A stretch of DNA of 64,000 nt, taken from NCBI RefSeq assembly GCF_014451325.2, contig NZ_JACSCH020000005.1, forward strand, positions 116,648 to 180,647, given 5' to 3'. This document shows, one piece after another, positions 37,586 through 46,120 of this stretch. Position 1 is the stretch's first letter; each line of letters starts with the position of its first letter. Both the position numbers and the translations under genes were made by a program. Source of the stretch: Streptomyces sp. CB02980 (GTDB taxonomy: Bacteria > Actinomycetota > Actinomycetes > Streptomycetales > Streptomycetaceae). Below the pieces are notes generated by a model. The model searched no databases. It saw nothing but the letters and a program-made list of their open reading frames with translations, and was not told where the DNA came from.

Positions 37586-38749
37586 CTAGGCCTGCCGCAC
37601 CGCGCGCAGGACCACGAACTTGGCGTCGCTCGCGACCAGTTCACTGTTGCCGAAGATGCGGCGGAGGGTGACGTGGTAGCCGAGGTGACGGTTGCCGATG
37701 ACCCACAGTTCGCCGCCCGGCCGCAGCGCGCGCCGCGCGTCGGTGAACATCCGGCGGGCCGTGCGGTCGGTGGTGGCCTGGTGGGTGTGGAACGGCGGGT
37801 TGTTGAGGACGAGGTCCACCGAGCCGTCGGGCACGTCGGCGAGCCCGTCGCCGACGAGGAACTCGGCCTTGCGCCCGTCGCCCACGTGCGTACGGAAGTT
37901 CTCCTCGGCCGAGGCGACCGCCTGGTACGACTCGTCGGTGAAGATCAGTTCCGCGTCGGGTTCGTGCAGCGCGATGGCGAGGCCGACCACGCCGTTGCCG
38001 CAGCCGAGGTCGGCGACGCGGACCCGGCCGATGTCACCGGGCAGGTTCGCGAGGAGGAAGCGGGTACCGATGTCGAGGCGGTCGGCGCAGAAGACCCCGG
38101 CGTGGTTGGAGACCGTCAGACCGGGCAACCCGGGCGCGGGGGTGTCGGCCGGGAGGTCGTAGCGGTGCGGCCAGGGGTTCGGGCGCGGGGTGACGGCCGG
38201 GTCGGGCGTGGTGTGGATCAGCCGCGCCTTCTTCACCGCGAGCGAGGTACGGGTGGGCCCGAGGATCCGCTCGAAGAGCCGCAGGGTGGAGGTGTGGATC
38301 TCCTTGACCATGCCGGTGCCGACGACCACGGTGCCCTCGTGCACGGCGGGTGCGAGCCGGTGCAGCTGGTCCTCCAGGAGCGCGAGGCTCTTGGGGACGC
38401 GGACGAGGAGGACGTCGATCCGCTCGGGCGGCGGGTCCTGGGTGGTGAGCAGCCGGACGGCGTCCGGGGCGGCACCGGCGCGCGCGAGGTTGGCCCGCGT
38501 GGCCTGCCGTCCGAGGTACGAGTCGGAGATCTGGACGAGCTCCCCGGGGCCGGCGGCCTGGAGTGCGGTGACGAGGGCTCCCCAGCGGTCGCCGAGGACG
38601 GCGACGGTGCCGGACAGGTCGGTGCCGTCCTCGGCCAGTTGGCCCAAGAGGTACTCGTCGGACGCGTCCCAGGCGCGCAGCTGATCGCGCGGGTCCTCGG
38701 GATGGCGGGTCAGCGTGAAGGCGCCCCATGACGTGGTCAAACGGTTCAT
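37586..38749 (-). CDS. rRNA guanine-N2 methyltransferase, RlmG/RsmC type
   Basis: A 387-residue SAM-dependent enzyme. The N-terminal half (1 to about 200) is the catalytically silent copy typical of the family. The C-terminal half has motif I, VRVADLGCGNGVVGLAIALH, and the catalytic motif IV, VDLVLNNPPFHTHQ, with NPPF as in guanine-N2 methylases. RlmG methylates G1835 of 23S rRNA and RsmC G1207 of 16S rRNA; length and architecture favour RlmG but I cannot separate them from sequence alone. The ATG at 38747-38749 opens MNRLTTSWGAFTLTRHP. Confidence 0.85.
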   Translation of the reverse strand: MNRLTTSWGAFTLTRHPEDPRDQLRAWDASDEYLLGQLAEDGTDLSGTVAVLGDRWGALVTALQAAGPGELVQISDSYLGRQATRANLARAGAAPDAVRLLTTQDPPPERIDVLLVRVPKSLALLEDQLHRLAPAVHEGTVVVGTGMVKEIHTSTLRLFERILGPTRTSLAVKKARLIHTTPDPAVTPRPNPWPHRYDLPADTPAPGLPGLTVSNHAGVFCADRLDIGTRFLLANLPGDIGRVRVADLGCGNGVVGLAIALHEPDAELIFTDESYQAVASAEENFRTHVGDGRKAEFLVGDGLADVPDGSVDLVLNNPPFHTHQATTDRTARRMFTDARRALRPGGELWVIGNRHLGYHVTLRRIFGNSELVASDAKFVVLRAVRQA

Positions 38750-38794
38750 CGTGCTCTCAGGCTAACCGGTCGCGGGCGGTCTCTCCCCCCGCCA

Positions 38795-38848
38795 CGTGCG
38801 CATCGGCGGCTTCGAGGTCCCGCCCCGTGCGCATCGGCGGCTTCGAGG
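38795..38848. repeat. Direct repeat, 23 bp, period 31
   Basis: CGTGCGCATCGGCGGCTTCG plus AGG occurs at 38795-38817 and again at 38826-38848. It lies between the RlmG-like start and the end of the histidine phosphatase-like gene, about 65 nt past that stop. Confidence 0.85.
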
Positions 38849-38912
38849 CACCCCCGTGCCGGGCGGTGCCGGTCGGCGCGGGCCCACGTCCGTCGGCGCG
38901 GGCCGGGACCGT

Positions 38913-39488
38913 TCAGCGCAGGGCCGCGTCGAGCTGGAGGTGCCAGAGGCCGGGGCGGCCGGTGAGGGCGACGGTGGAGAGGGGGCGGACGTCGACGTTC
39001 CAGTACGTGGCGGGCGGCGCCTTCAGGGCGTACACGAGGGCGGCCCGGACGACGGAGGGTTCGGCGACGGCGACGATCTCGCCGTCCTCGGCCGGGCGGG
39101 TGTCGAGCCAGTTCCCTATCCGGGTGATGAAGGCGAGGAGGGGTTCGCCGCCGTGCGGGGCGGTGCGGGCGTCGGTGAGCCAGGCGTCGACGGCGGCCGG
39201 TTCGTGGGCCGCGACCTCGGCGAGGGTCAGGCCGCGCCAGCGGCCCATGTCGCAGTCGCGGAGCGCGGGCTGGGCGAGCGGGGCGTAGCCGAGGGCGGTG
39301 CCGGTGGCGCGGCTGCGCGGGGTCGGGGAGCAGTAGCGCAGTTCGGCCGCGCCGAGCGGGGTGAGCGCGGGCGCGGCCTGCTGCACCTCGTACCAGCCGG
39401 CCTCGTCCAGTGGCCGGTCGTCGTCGAAGCGTTCGGCGAGCAGGGGGGAGCTGCGTGCCGCCGTGACGAGCGTCACCCGAAGACCCAT
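38913..39488 (-). CDS. Histidine phosphatase-superfamily protein lacking the catalytic histidines
   Basis: A 191-residue member of the phosphoglycerate mutase-like fold. The motif LxRHG that normally holds the phosphorylated histidine reads VTLVTAARSSPLL, and the second histidine site reads IVAVAEPSVVRAAL, with Glu where His is expected. The remaining core (YCSPTPRSRATGTALG, DCDMGRWRGLTLAEV, GGEPLLAFITRIGNWL) is normal. It is probably a non-catalytic binding protein or has a different activity. ATG 39486-39488 starts MGLRVTLVTA. Confidence 0.8.
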   Translation of the reverse strand: MGLRVTLVTAARSSPLLAERFDDDRPLDEAGWYEVQQAAPALTPLGAAELRYCSPTPRSRATGTALGYAPLAQPALRDCDMGRWRGLTLAEVAAHEPAAVDAWLTDARTAPHGGEPLLAFITRIGNWLDTRPAEDGEIVAVAEPSVVRAALVYALKAPPATYWNVDVRPLSTVALTGRPGLWHLQLDAALR

Positions 39489-39557
39489 GGGCGCGATCGT
39501 GAGGCCGAAGGCTCCGCAGGTCAAGGGGTCATTCCCCGGGGCCGGAGGGGCTCCGGT

Positions 39558-40010
39558 TCACTGCTGCCCGAGAGCCATCCACTTGTCCGGATTCTGCAGT
39601 GGCGTGAAACCGACCTTCTCGTACACACCGTGCGCGTCGGCCGTGGCGAGCATGATGCGGCGCAGTCCGTACGGCGCGAGGTGGTCGCGGACGGCGGTGA
39701 CGAGCGCCGTGCCGAGGCCGGTGCCCCGGGCCGGGCGGTCGACGTAGACGTCGCAGAGCCAGGCGAAGGTGGCGTAGTCGGTGACGACGCGCGCGTAGGC
39801 GGCCATCTCGCCGGTCTCCCGGTCGTAGGCACCGAGGTTGAGCGAGCCCTCGATGGCCCGGTCCTGCTTCTCCCGAGGTCGGCCGTGGGCCCAGTAGGAG
39901 TCCGTGGACAGCCAGTGGTGCACCCGGGCGGCGTCGATCCGCGCGGGGTCGGCTGAGATCTCGTACGCCCCGTGCATGACGGGGGTGTCCGTGGTGGCGC
40001 TGTCGCTCAT
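39558..40010 (-). CDS. GNAT-family N-acetyltransferase
   Basis: A 150-residue acetyltransferase. WLCDVYVDRPARGTGLGTAL is the acetyl-CoA loop, and RRIMLATADAHGVYEKVGFT completes the GNAT core. The N-terminal region YEISADPARIDAARVHHWLS is typical of a small single-domain family in actinobacteria. The substrate is unknown. The ATG at 40008-40010 is preferred. The stop lies 69 nt upstream of the histidine phosphatase-like start on the same strand. Confidence 0.85.
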   Translation of the reverse strand: MSDSATTDTPVMHGAYEISADPARIDAARVHHWLSTDSYWAHGRPREKQDRAIEGSLNLGAYDRETGEMAAYARVVTDYATFAWLCDVYVDRPARGTGLGTALVTAVRDHLAPYGLRRIMLATADAHGVYEKVGFTPLQNPDKWMALGQQ

Positions 40011-40123
40011 GCCCGAAGCGTTCCAGTGACACCGGGGCTTGTCAGGCGAATTTGCCCGGGACCGGGGCGGGCCGGGGCCGCGCGGGCCACCGCCCACTCC
40101 CCCGTGCGGGCCGCCGCCGGTGT

Positions 40124-41560
40124 TCAGGCGGTGATCTCGTCGACCGCCGTCCGCAGGCGGCGCACACCCTCCGCGATCTCCGTGGGGCCCGCGACACCCG
40201 CGAAACTCAGCCGGATGTGCCCCGCGGGGGGTTCGGCGCAGAAGTACGGGCGGCCCGGGGCCGCTGCGACACCGGCCCGCAGGGCGGCGGCGACCAGGGC
40301 CGCCTCCGGGACGCTGTCGGGGAGCCGGAGCCAGAGGTGGTGGCCGCCGTACGGAATGTGCGGCAGGGCGAACGTGGGCAGCTGGTGGGCGAGGGCGCCG
40401 CTCAGCAGGTCCCGCCGGCCCTTGAGCTCCTGGGCGACGGCCCGCAGATGGCGGTGCCAGGCCGGCGAGCCGACGAGTTCGAGCGCGGCCTCCTGGAGCG
40501 GCCGGGGGACGAAGAAGCTGTCGACGACCTGGATGGCACGGAGGCGTTCCAGGACGGGGCCGCGGGCGGCGAGGGCGCCGACCCGCAGGCTCGGCGAGGT
40601 GGCCTTGGTGAGGGAGCAGACGTGGACGACGACACCGTCGGGGTCCTCTGCGGCGAGCGGCGCGGGGAGCGGCGGCGCGTCCTCGTGGACGAGCCGGCGG
40701 GCGAAGTCGTCCTCGACGACGAAGGCTCCGGCGGCGCGGGCAATACGGAGCACCTCGCGGCGCCGCTCGGGGCCGAGCACCGCCCCGGTGGGGTTCTGGA
40801 AGAGCGGCTGGCAGACGAAGACACGGGCACCGGTGGCGCGGAAGGCGGCTTCGAGGAGCTCGGGGCGGACCCCGTCGGCGTCGGCGGGCACGGGGACGGG
40901 GCGCAGTCCGGCCGCGCGGGCGACGGCGAGCATGCCCGGGTAGGTCGGCGACTCGACGAGGACGGGGGTGCCGGGCGGGGCGAGGGCGCGCAGGGCGGTG
41001 GTGATGGCGGACTGGCCGCCGGCGGTGATGAGGAGGTCGGCGGCGGTGATGCTGCCGCCGATCTCGCGGGCGAACCACTCGCGCAGCTCGGGCAGTCCGT
41101 CGGTGGGCGGCCTGCCCCAGGCGCCGGGGCGGCGTCCGGCGCGGGCGAGGGCGGCGGCGAGGGCCCGCTCCGGCTGGAGGGAGGGGTGGAGGTAGCCGCC
41201 GTTGAACTCGACCACGCCGGGCGGCGGGGCGGCCAGGGTGACGAGGACGCCGGAGGCGTCGACGGCCCGGGGGACCAGCTCGGTGGCGGCGTCGGCGCTG
41301 AGGGCGACCTCCTGCCACGAGGTGTCGCCGGTGTCGGGGGTGGCGGTACGGGGCTCGGCACGGAAGGCGCCGGCGCCGGGGCGGGTGACGACGAGCCCCT
41401 CCGCGGCGAGCTGCGCGAGGGCCCGGGTGACGGTCACCGGGGAGACCCGATAGCGCTCTACGAGGGCGCGACTCGACGGCAGCTTTCCACCAGGAGAGTA
41501 GCGATCCAGCTCCGCCCTCAAGGAATGCGCCAGTTCCGCGACACTGCTACGCTCACTCAT
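40124..41560 (-). CDS. MocR-type regulator (GntR HTH + PLP aminotransferase-like domain)
   Basis: A 478-residue regulator. The N-terminal winged helix (PGGKLPSSRALVERYRVSPV and TVTRALAQLAAEGLVVTRPG) is of the GntR type. Residues of about 115-475 form a class I aminotransferase domain with ITAGGQSAITTALRALAPPG, FQNPTGAVLGPERR and the PLP lysine in SLTKATSPSLRVGAL. The family uses PLP or amino-acid ligands to control nearby genes. Its start codon shares bases with that of the divergent EamA transporter, so it almost surely controls that gene and itself. Confidence 0.88.
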   Translation of the reverse strand: MSERSSVAELAHSLRAELDRYSPGGKLPSSRALVERYRVSPVTVTRALAQLAAEGLVVTRPGAGAFRAEPRTATPDTGDTSWQEVALSADAATELVPRAVDASGVLVTLAAPPPGVVEFNGGYLHPSLQPERALAAALARAGRRPGAWGRPPTDGLPELREWFAREIGGSITAADLLITAGGQSAITTALRALAPPGTPVLVESPTYPGMLAVARAAGLRPVPVPADADGVRPELLEAAFRATGARVFVCQPLFQNPTGAVLGPERRREVLRIARAAGAFVVEDDFARRLVHEDAPPLPAPLAAEDPDGVVVHVCSLTKATSPSLRVGALAARGPVLERLRAIQVVDSFFVPRPLQEAALELVGSPAWHRHLRAVAQELKGRRDLLSGALAHQLPTFALPHIPYGGHHLWLRLPDSVPEAALVAAALRAGVAAAPGRPYFCAEPPAGHIRLSFAGVAGPTEIAEGVRRLRTAVDEITA

Positions 41561-42611
41561 GAGAGCACAGGATAGCGCTACTGCCACGAGGACGATAGCG
41601 GTCACCACGACGGACCGCACCGGCGGCACCGTCCGCATCGGCAGCGCGGGAACCACCGGCACAGTCCGCACCAGCGAGGCGGGAAGCAGCGGCGGCGCCT
41701 CGACGGCTCCCGCCCGCGGCGCCGCCACCGACACGAGCGGGAGCCGCACCGACCCGCTCCCCCGGGGCACCCTGCTCGCCGCCCTCGGCGTGCTCTCCTT
41801 CTCGCTCACGTTCCCGTCGACGGTCTGGGGCCTGGAGAGCTTCGGCCCCTGGTCGCTCGTGGCCGTGCGCTCCACGCTGGCCGCCCTCATCGCGGGTACG
41901 TTCCTCCTCGTCGGCCGGGTGCCGCTGCCGGAGCGGCGCCACTGGGCCGGCCTCGCCGTCGTCGCCGGCGGAGTCGTCATCGGCTTCCCGCTCCTGACGA
42001 CCCTGGCCCTGCAGACCTCCACCACCTCGCACGCCGCCGTCGTCGTCGGCCTGCTGCCGCTCACCACGGCGGCCTTCGCCGCGCTGCGGACCGGGCGCCG
42101 GCCGTCCCGTACCTTCTGGTTCGCGGCCGTGTCGGGCGCGGTCGTCGTGCTCGCCTTCACGGTCCAGCAGAGCGGCGGGGCCGTGTCGCAGGGCGACCTG
42201 TACCTGTTCGGCGCGCTCCTCGTCTGCGCGGCCGGCTACACCGAGGGCGGCCGGCTCGCGCGGCTGATGCCGGGCTGGCACGTCATCGGCTGGGCCCTGA
42301 TCCTCTGCCTGCCGCTGATGGCGACCGGCTCGGCCGTGGCGCTGTCCGTGGAGCCGGTCCACCTGAACGCCCACGGCGTCATCGGACTGATCTGGGTCGC
42401 GGCGGGTTCCACCTTCTTCGGCCTGTACGTCTGGTACCGGGGCATGGCCTCGATCGGCATCCCCAAGGCGAGCCAGCTCCAGCTCGCGCAGCCGCTCCTC
42501 ACCCTGATCTGGTCGGTCGTGCTGCTCGGCGAGACCCTGCCGCTCGCCGCCCCGCTCGCGGCGGTGGCGGTGCTCGTCTGCATCGCGGTGACCCAGCGGG
42601 CGAAGAGCTGA
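41559..42611 (+). CDS. EamA/DMT-family transporter
   Basis: A 350-residue membrane protein with about ten helices in two EamA repeats, for example LLAALGVLSFSLTFPSTVWGL, LVAVRSTLAALIAGTFLLVG and VIGLIWVAAGSTFFGLYVWY. Such proteins export amino acids, purines or drugs. The first 60 residues are a long polar Ser/Thr/Ala/Gly stretch, which is unusual for the family. The ATG at 41559 overlaps the MocR start on the other strand; no in-frame alternative is convincing. The MocR protein is the probable regulator. Confidence 0.8.
   Translation: MRAQDSATATRTIAVTTTDRTGGTVRIGSAGTTGTVRTSEAGSSGGASTAPARGAATDTSGSRTDPLPRGTLLAALGVLSFSLTFPSTVWGLESFGPWSLVAVRSTLAALIAGTFLLVGRVPLPERRHWAGLAVVAGGVVIGFPLLTTLALQTSTTSHAAVVVGLLPLTTAAFAALRTGRRPSRTFWFAAVSGAVVVLAFTVQQSGGAVSQGDLYLFGALLVCAAGYTEGGRLARLMPGWHVIGWALILCLPLMATGSAVALSVEPVHLNAHGVIGLIWVAAGSTFFGLYVWYRGMASIGIPKASQLQLAQPLLTLIWSVVLLGETLPLAAPLAAVAVLVCIAVTQRAKS
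41568..41583. promoter_or_regulatory. Operator/promoter between MocR and EamA genes
   Basis: CAGGATAGCGCTACTG centres on the palindrome TAGCGCTA (41573-41580). On the minus strand it holds TATCCT, a -10 lying 8 nt before the MocR ATG. The EamA promoter -10 may be TACGCT at 41548-41553, 5 nt before its ATG. A second TAGCGCT copy lies at 41451-41457 within the MocR gene. Binding of the MocR protein here would control both. Confidence 0.6.
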
Positions 42612-42814
42612 CGCCGGGCGGGCCGGGGGCCGGGGCCGGGGCTGCGCAGACCGGCGGGACGGCGGAACGCAGGCCGACGGTCCGGCGGCCGATGCGGCGG
42701 ATCGGGGCCGGCGCGGCGGATCGGCGGCCGGCGCGGCGGATCGGGTCGATTCGGGCCACAATGGCAGATACAGGCCCCGAACAGCACAAGCCCGGTCGCG
42801 AGGAGGTCACCCCG
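42612..42814. repeat. G/C-rich intergenic stretch with GCGGCGGATCGG direct repeats
   Basis: After the EamA stop, three imperfect copies of CGGCGCGGCGGATCGG-type units lie at 42695-42750. The DUF1918 ribosome binding site AGGAGG is at 42801-42806. No gene is visible. Confidence 0.6.
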
Positions 42815-43018
42815 ATGCAGGCGAACGTGGGCGACAAACTGTTGATGCACGGCCGGACCGTCGGTCACCACGACCGTACGGCCGAGGTCCTTCAGGTACT
42901 GGGGGAGAACGGCACGCCCCCGTACCGCGTCAAGTTCGACGACGACGGTCACGAGGCCCTGATGTCTCCGGGCCCCGACACCGTCGTACGTCATCGCCCC
43001 GAGGCGGGCGCGAGCTGA
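42815..43018 (+). CDS. DUF1918 domain protein (67 aa)
   Basis: A short beta-barrel-like protein family of unknown role, common in actinobacteria: MQANVGDKLLMHGRTVGHHD, then GTPPYRVKFDDDGHEALMSP. The ATG at 42815 is set by AGGAGG 8 nt upstream; an in-frame ATG at 42692 would add a non-conserved basic stretch. The PYRVKFDDDGHE segment is the recognisable core. It is convergent with the glycosidase-like gene. Confidence 0.85.
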   Translation: MQANVGDKLLMHGRTVGHHDRTAEVLQVLGENGTPPYRVKFDDDGHEALMSPGPDTVVRHRPEAGAS

Positions 43019-43031
43019 TCCCCTCGCCGCG

Positions 43032-44357
43032 TCAGCCCCGCCCCGGTGCCCGGACCCTGGTCGGGTAGTGATCCGCCACCACGGTGGCCATCGCCCCGAT
43101 CGGGTCCTTCGCGACGTCCAGGGCGGCGAAGAAGCAGTGGCCGCCGACCGACGGACGGGCGGCGGCCAGTTCCAGGTGCCGTGACAGTTCCCCCGGGTCC
43201 TGCCAGGCGGCGGGCTGGGCGGGGTCCCCCGCCTTGTAGAGCGCCTCGCCGATGTAGAGGCCGACGCCGGTGCCCCGCACCACCGCGTCCCACCAGGGCA
43301 GCAGCGTGGCGTAGTCGGCGGCGGGCAGACCGATGTGCCAGTACAGCTGAGGCACGACGTAGTCGATCCAGCCCTCCCGGATCCACTTCCGGGTGTCGGC
43401 GTACAGGTCGTCGTAGGTGCCGACGCCGGCCCGGGTGTCCGAGCCCTCCGGATCCTCGGCGATGTTCCGCCACACCCCGAAGGGGCTGACGCCGAAGGCC
43501 ACGTGCGGCTTGACGGCCTTGATCCGGACCGACATCTCCGAGACCAGCAGATCGGTGTTGTTCCGCCGCCAGGACGCCTTGTCGGGGAAGTCCGCGCCGT
43601 ACCGCGCGTACGTCTCGTCGTCGGCGAAGGCCTCCCCGGCCACCGGGTACGGATAGAAGTAGTCGTCCCAGTGCACGGCGTCGACCTCGTAGCGCCCCAG
43701 CGCGTCCAGCATCGCGTCCTGGGTGAACCGCCGGACCTCGGGCAGCCCGGGGTCGTAGTAGAGCTTCCCGCCGTACGGCAGCACCCACCCGGGGTGGAGC
43801 CTGGCCGGATGGTCGGCGACGAGCCGGGTCGGGTCGGTGTGGTTGGCCACCCGGTACGGGTTGAACCAGGCGTGCAGTTCGAGCCCCCGCGCATGGGCCT
43901 CCTCGACGGCCGTGCCCAGCGGGTCCCAGCCGGGGTCGCGGCCCTGCGTCCCGGTGAGGAACTCCGTCCACGGTTCGTACGGCGAGGGCCAGAGCGCGTC
44001 GGCGGTGGGCCGGACCTGGAGGACCACCGCGTTGAGCCGGCGCTCGACGGCGGTGTCCAGGTGGGCGAGGAGCTCGGCACGCTGCGCCTCGGCGGTCAGA
44101 CCGGTACGGGAGGGCCAGTCGCGGTTGAGGACCGTGGCGATCCACACACCGCGGAAGTCGGACCGGGTGGTCGGGTTCGCAGGCCCCTCCGGTGCGGCGC
44201 CGGCAGCCGTCCCGACAGCCGCTCGCGCGCCCGTTCCCGCTTCCCTTCCCGCTTCCGCGCCCGCTTCCGCGCCCGGCACCGCTCCCCCGCCCGTCATGGC
44301 CAGCGCCGCCCCGGCAGCCGCCCCCGCCACGAAGCCTCTTCTGCCGATAGGCCGCAC
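43032..44357 (-). CDS. Exported glycosyl hydrolase-like 10 (DUF187/GHL10) protein
   Basis: A 441-residue secreted protein. The N terminus is a textbook twin-arginine signal, RPIGRRGFVAGAAAGAALA, followed by an Ala/Gly linker. The TIM-barrel domain shows FRGVWIATVLNRDWPS, LNAVVLQVRPTADALWPSPY, ELHAWFNPYRVANHTDP, VDAVHWDDYFYPYPV and IDYVVPQLYWHIGL; acidic residues in DDYF may be catalytic. The family is thought to act on peptidoglycan-like or other cell-surface glycans. The GTG at 44355-44357 is chosen because GGAGGGG lies 7 nt upstream; an ATG further upstream at 44426 is weaker. Confidence 0.88.
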   Translation of the reverse strand: MRPIGRRGFVAGAAAGAALAMTGGGAVPGAEAGAEAGREAGTGARAAVGTAAGAAPEGPANPTTRSDFRGVWIATVLNRDWPSRTGLTAEAQRAELLAHLDTAVERRLNAVVLQVRPTADALWPSPYEPWTEFLTGTQGRDPGWDPLGTAVEEAHARGLELHAWFNPYRVANHTDPTRLVADHPARLHPGWVLPYGGKLYYDPGLPEVRRFTQDAMLDALGRYEVDAVHWDDYFYPYPVAGEAFADDETYARYGADFPDKASWRRNNTDLLVSEMSVRIKAVKPHVAFGVSPFGVWRNIAEDPEGSDTRAGVGTYDDLYADTRKWIREGWIDYVVPQLYWHIGLPAADYATLLPWWDAVVRGTGVGLYIGEALYKAGDPAQPAAWQDPGELSRHLELAAARPSVGGHCFFAALDVAKDPIGAMATVVADHYPTRVRAPGRG

Positions 44358-44514
44358 TTGTACCCCTCCGGTGTCGGATACGTCACACCCACCCGGACAG
44401 CATGCCCGCCCCGGACGATCGATCATCGGTTAATGAGCGGTAACGTCGTGGGGTCGAGGCGGACGCACCGGAATCACACGGGCCCCGCCGTCAGAGAAGA
44501 GCGAAAGGCACGAG

Positions 44515-45387
44515 GTGACGGACTCCATGGCCGACATTGAGCGCGTCGGAGTGGTGGGCTGCGGCCAGATGGGCGCGGGCATCGCAGAGGTGTGTGCCCG
44601 GAGCGGCCTTGAGGTGAAGGTCGCCGAGACCACCGGCGAGGCGCTGGAGATCGGCCGCGCACGGCTCTACAACTCGCTGGCGAAGGCCGCCGAACGCGGC
44701 AAGATCAGCGAGGAGGAGCGGGACTCGACGCTCGCCCGCCTCAGCTTCACCACCGACCTGGGCGAGTTCGCCGACCGCGACCTCGTCATCGAGGCGGTCG
44801 TGGAGAACGAGCAGGTCAAGACCGAGATCTTCCAGGTCCTCGACCAGGTGATGACCCGGCCGGACGCCATCCTGGCCTCGAACACCTCCTCGATCCCGCT
44901 GGTGAAGCTGGCCGTGGCGACCTCCCGCCCCGACCAGGTCATCGGCATCCACTTCTTCAACCCGGCCCCGGTGCAGAAGCTCGTCGAGCTGATTCCGGCC
45001 CTCACCACCTCCGAGGGCACGATCAGCCGGGCCCAGGCCTTCGCGGAGAAGACCCTCGGCAAGCACGCGATCCGCGCGCAGGACCGCTCCGGCTTCGTGG
45101 TCAACGCGCTGCTCGTGCCGTACCTGCTCTCCGCGATCCGGATGTTCGAGTCGGGCATCGCGAGCCGCGACGACATCGACAACGGCATGGAGTTCGGCTG
45201 CGCCCACCCGATGGGTCCGCTGAAGCTCTCGGACCTCATCGGCCTCGACACGATCGCGTCGATCGCCGACTCGATGTACGCCGAGTTCAAGGAGCCGCTG
45301 TACGCCGCTCCCCCGCTGCTCCAGCGCATGGTGGACGCGGGCCGGCTCGGCCGGAAGACGGGCTCGGGCTTCTACCCGTACGCCTGA
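44515..45387 (+). CDS. 3-hydroxybutyryl-CoA dehydrogenase-family protein
   Basis: A 290-residue NAD(P)-dependent enzyme that oxidises or reduces 3-hydroxyacyl-CoA in fatty acid or polyhydroxyalkanoate metabolism. The Rossmann loop is VGVVGCGQMGAGIAEVCARS; ASNTSSIPLVKLA and GIHFFNPAPVQKLVELIPAL hold the catalytic residues, and FGCAHPMGPLKLSDLIGLD the C-terminal domain. GTG 44515 (MTDSMADIERVG) has AAAGG about 6 nt upstream; ATG 44527 is possible. It lies alone, ended by a strong terminator, so its pathway is not shown. Confidence 0.93.
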   Translation: MTDSMADIERVGVVGCGQMGAGIAEVCARSGLEVKVAETTGEALEIGRARLYNSLAKAAERGKISEEERDSTLARLSFTTDLGEFADRDLVIEAVVENEQVKTEIFQVLDQVMTRPDAILASNTSSIPLVKLAVATSRPDQVIGIHFFNPAPVQKLVELIPALTTSEGTISRAQAFAEKTLGKHAIRAQDRSGFVVNALLVPYLLSAIRMFESGIASRDDIDNGMEFGCAHPMGPLKLSDLIGLDTIASIADSMYAEFKEPLYAAPPLLQRMVDAGRLGRKTGSGFYPYA

Positions 45388-45401
45388 TCCCCCCCAGGAC
45401 A

Positions 45402-45441
45402 CCGGACGGCCCGTACACACGCACAGGTACGGGCCGTCCGG
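45402..45441 (+). terminator. Terminator of the hydroxyacyl-CoA dehydrogenase gene
   Basis: CCGGACGGCCCGTA and TACGGGCCGTCCGG pair perfectly over 14 bp around a 12-nt loop, followed by CCTTT. It lies 15 nt after the stop. Confidence 0.85.
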
Positions 45442-45472
45442 CCTTTCGCCCGTTCTCGGCCCAGAGCGGCAT

Positions 45473-45542
45473 CGGCTCAGGCGCGTCGGCTCAGGCGCGT
45501 CGGCCCAGCCGCCTCGGTCCAGCCGCCTCAGCCCAGCCGCAG
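45473..45542. repeat. 14-bp tandem repeat spanning the NUDIX stop codon
   Basis: Five units of 14 bp start at 45473, 45487, 45501, 45515 and 45529. Plus-strand forms drift from CGGCTCAGGCGCGT to CGGCCCAGCCGCCT to CAGCCCAGCCGC. On the minus strand they include GGCTGGGCTGAGG, which is the last codons and the stop of the NUDIX gene. This is another stop-associated repeat. Confidence 0.85.
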
Positions 45543-46058
45543 ATGGTGGAGCATCAGCAGCCCCGCGGCCATGTTCGCGGCCGGGATCTCGCCCCGGGCG
45601 ATCATGTCGGGGACCTGTTTCAGCGGCACCCAGGCCCGCCGCGAGGACTCGAAGGCGTCCTCGGGCGGTCCGGTGTAGGTGGCCGTCTCCGCCCAGTAGA
45701 GGTGGTGGCGGGCATCGGTGAGGCCGTTGGACGGCTCGACGGTGAGGAGATGGCGCAGCGGCCCCGGCCGCCAGCCGGTCTCCTCCTCCATCTCGCGGGC
45801 GGCGGCGGCTTCGATTCCCTCGCCGTCCTCGACGACTCCGGCGGCCAGTTCCCAGCCCCAGCTGTCGGTGATGAAGCGATGGCGCCAGAGCATCAGGACT
45901 TCGTCGGCCTCGTTGACGGCCGTCGCGACGGCGACCGGGCGGAGCCGGATCAGATAGTGGTCGAGGTGGCGGCCGTCCGGGAGTTCGACGTCCGCGAGGT
46001 TCACCTGGAACCAGCGATTCTCATAGACAGAGCGTTCGCTCAGTTTCGTCCACTGCAC
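45528..46058 (-). CDS. NUDIX hydrolase
   Basis: A 176-residue pyrophosphohydrolase. The Nudix box GVVEDGEGIEAAAAREMEEE plus TGW matches GX5EX7REUXEEXGU, with metal-binding glutamates intact. The surroundings (YENRWFQVNLADVELPDG, LEL-AAGVVEDG, VEPSNGLTDARHHLYWAE) resemble ADP-ribose or nucleotide-sugar pyrophosphatases. The GTG at 46056-46058 is selected because GGAAGGTGG lies about 7 nt upstream; an ATG at 46124 would overlap the regulator gene. The stop is embedded in a 14-bp repeat. It follows the XRE-TPR gene and may be controlled with it. Confidence 0.9.
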   Translation of the reverse strand: MQWTKLSERSVYENRWFQVNLADVELPDGRHLDHYLIRLRPVAVATAVNEADEVLMLWRHRFITDSWGWELAAGVVEDGEGIEAAAAREMEEETGWRPGPLRHLLTVEPSNGLTDARHHLYWAETATYTGPPEDAFESSRRAWVPLKQVPDMIARGEIPAANMAAGLLMLHHLRLG

Positions 46059-46120
46059 GTTCTTGCCACCTTCCGACTGGTCGGTGCTTGTTTGGTGGCA
46101 ATATCGCAGCAGTTCGCGGC

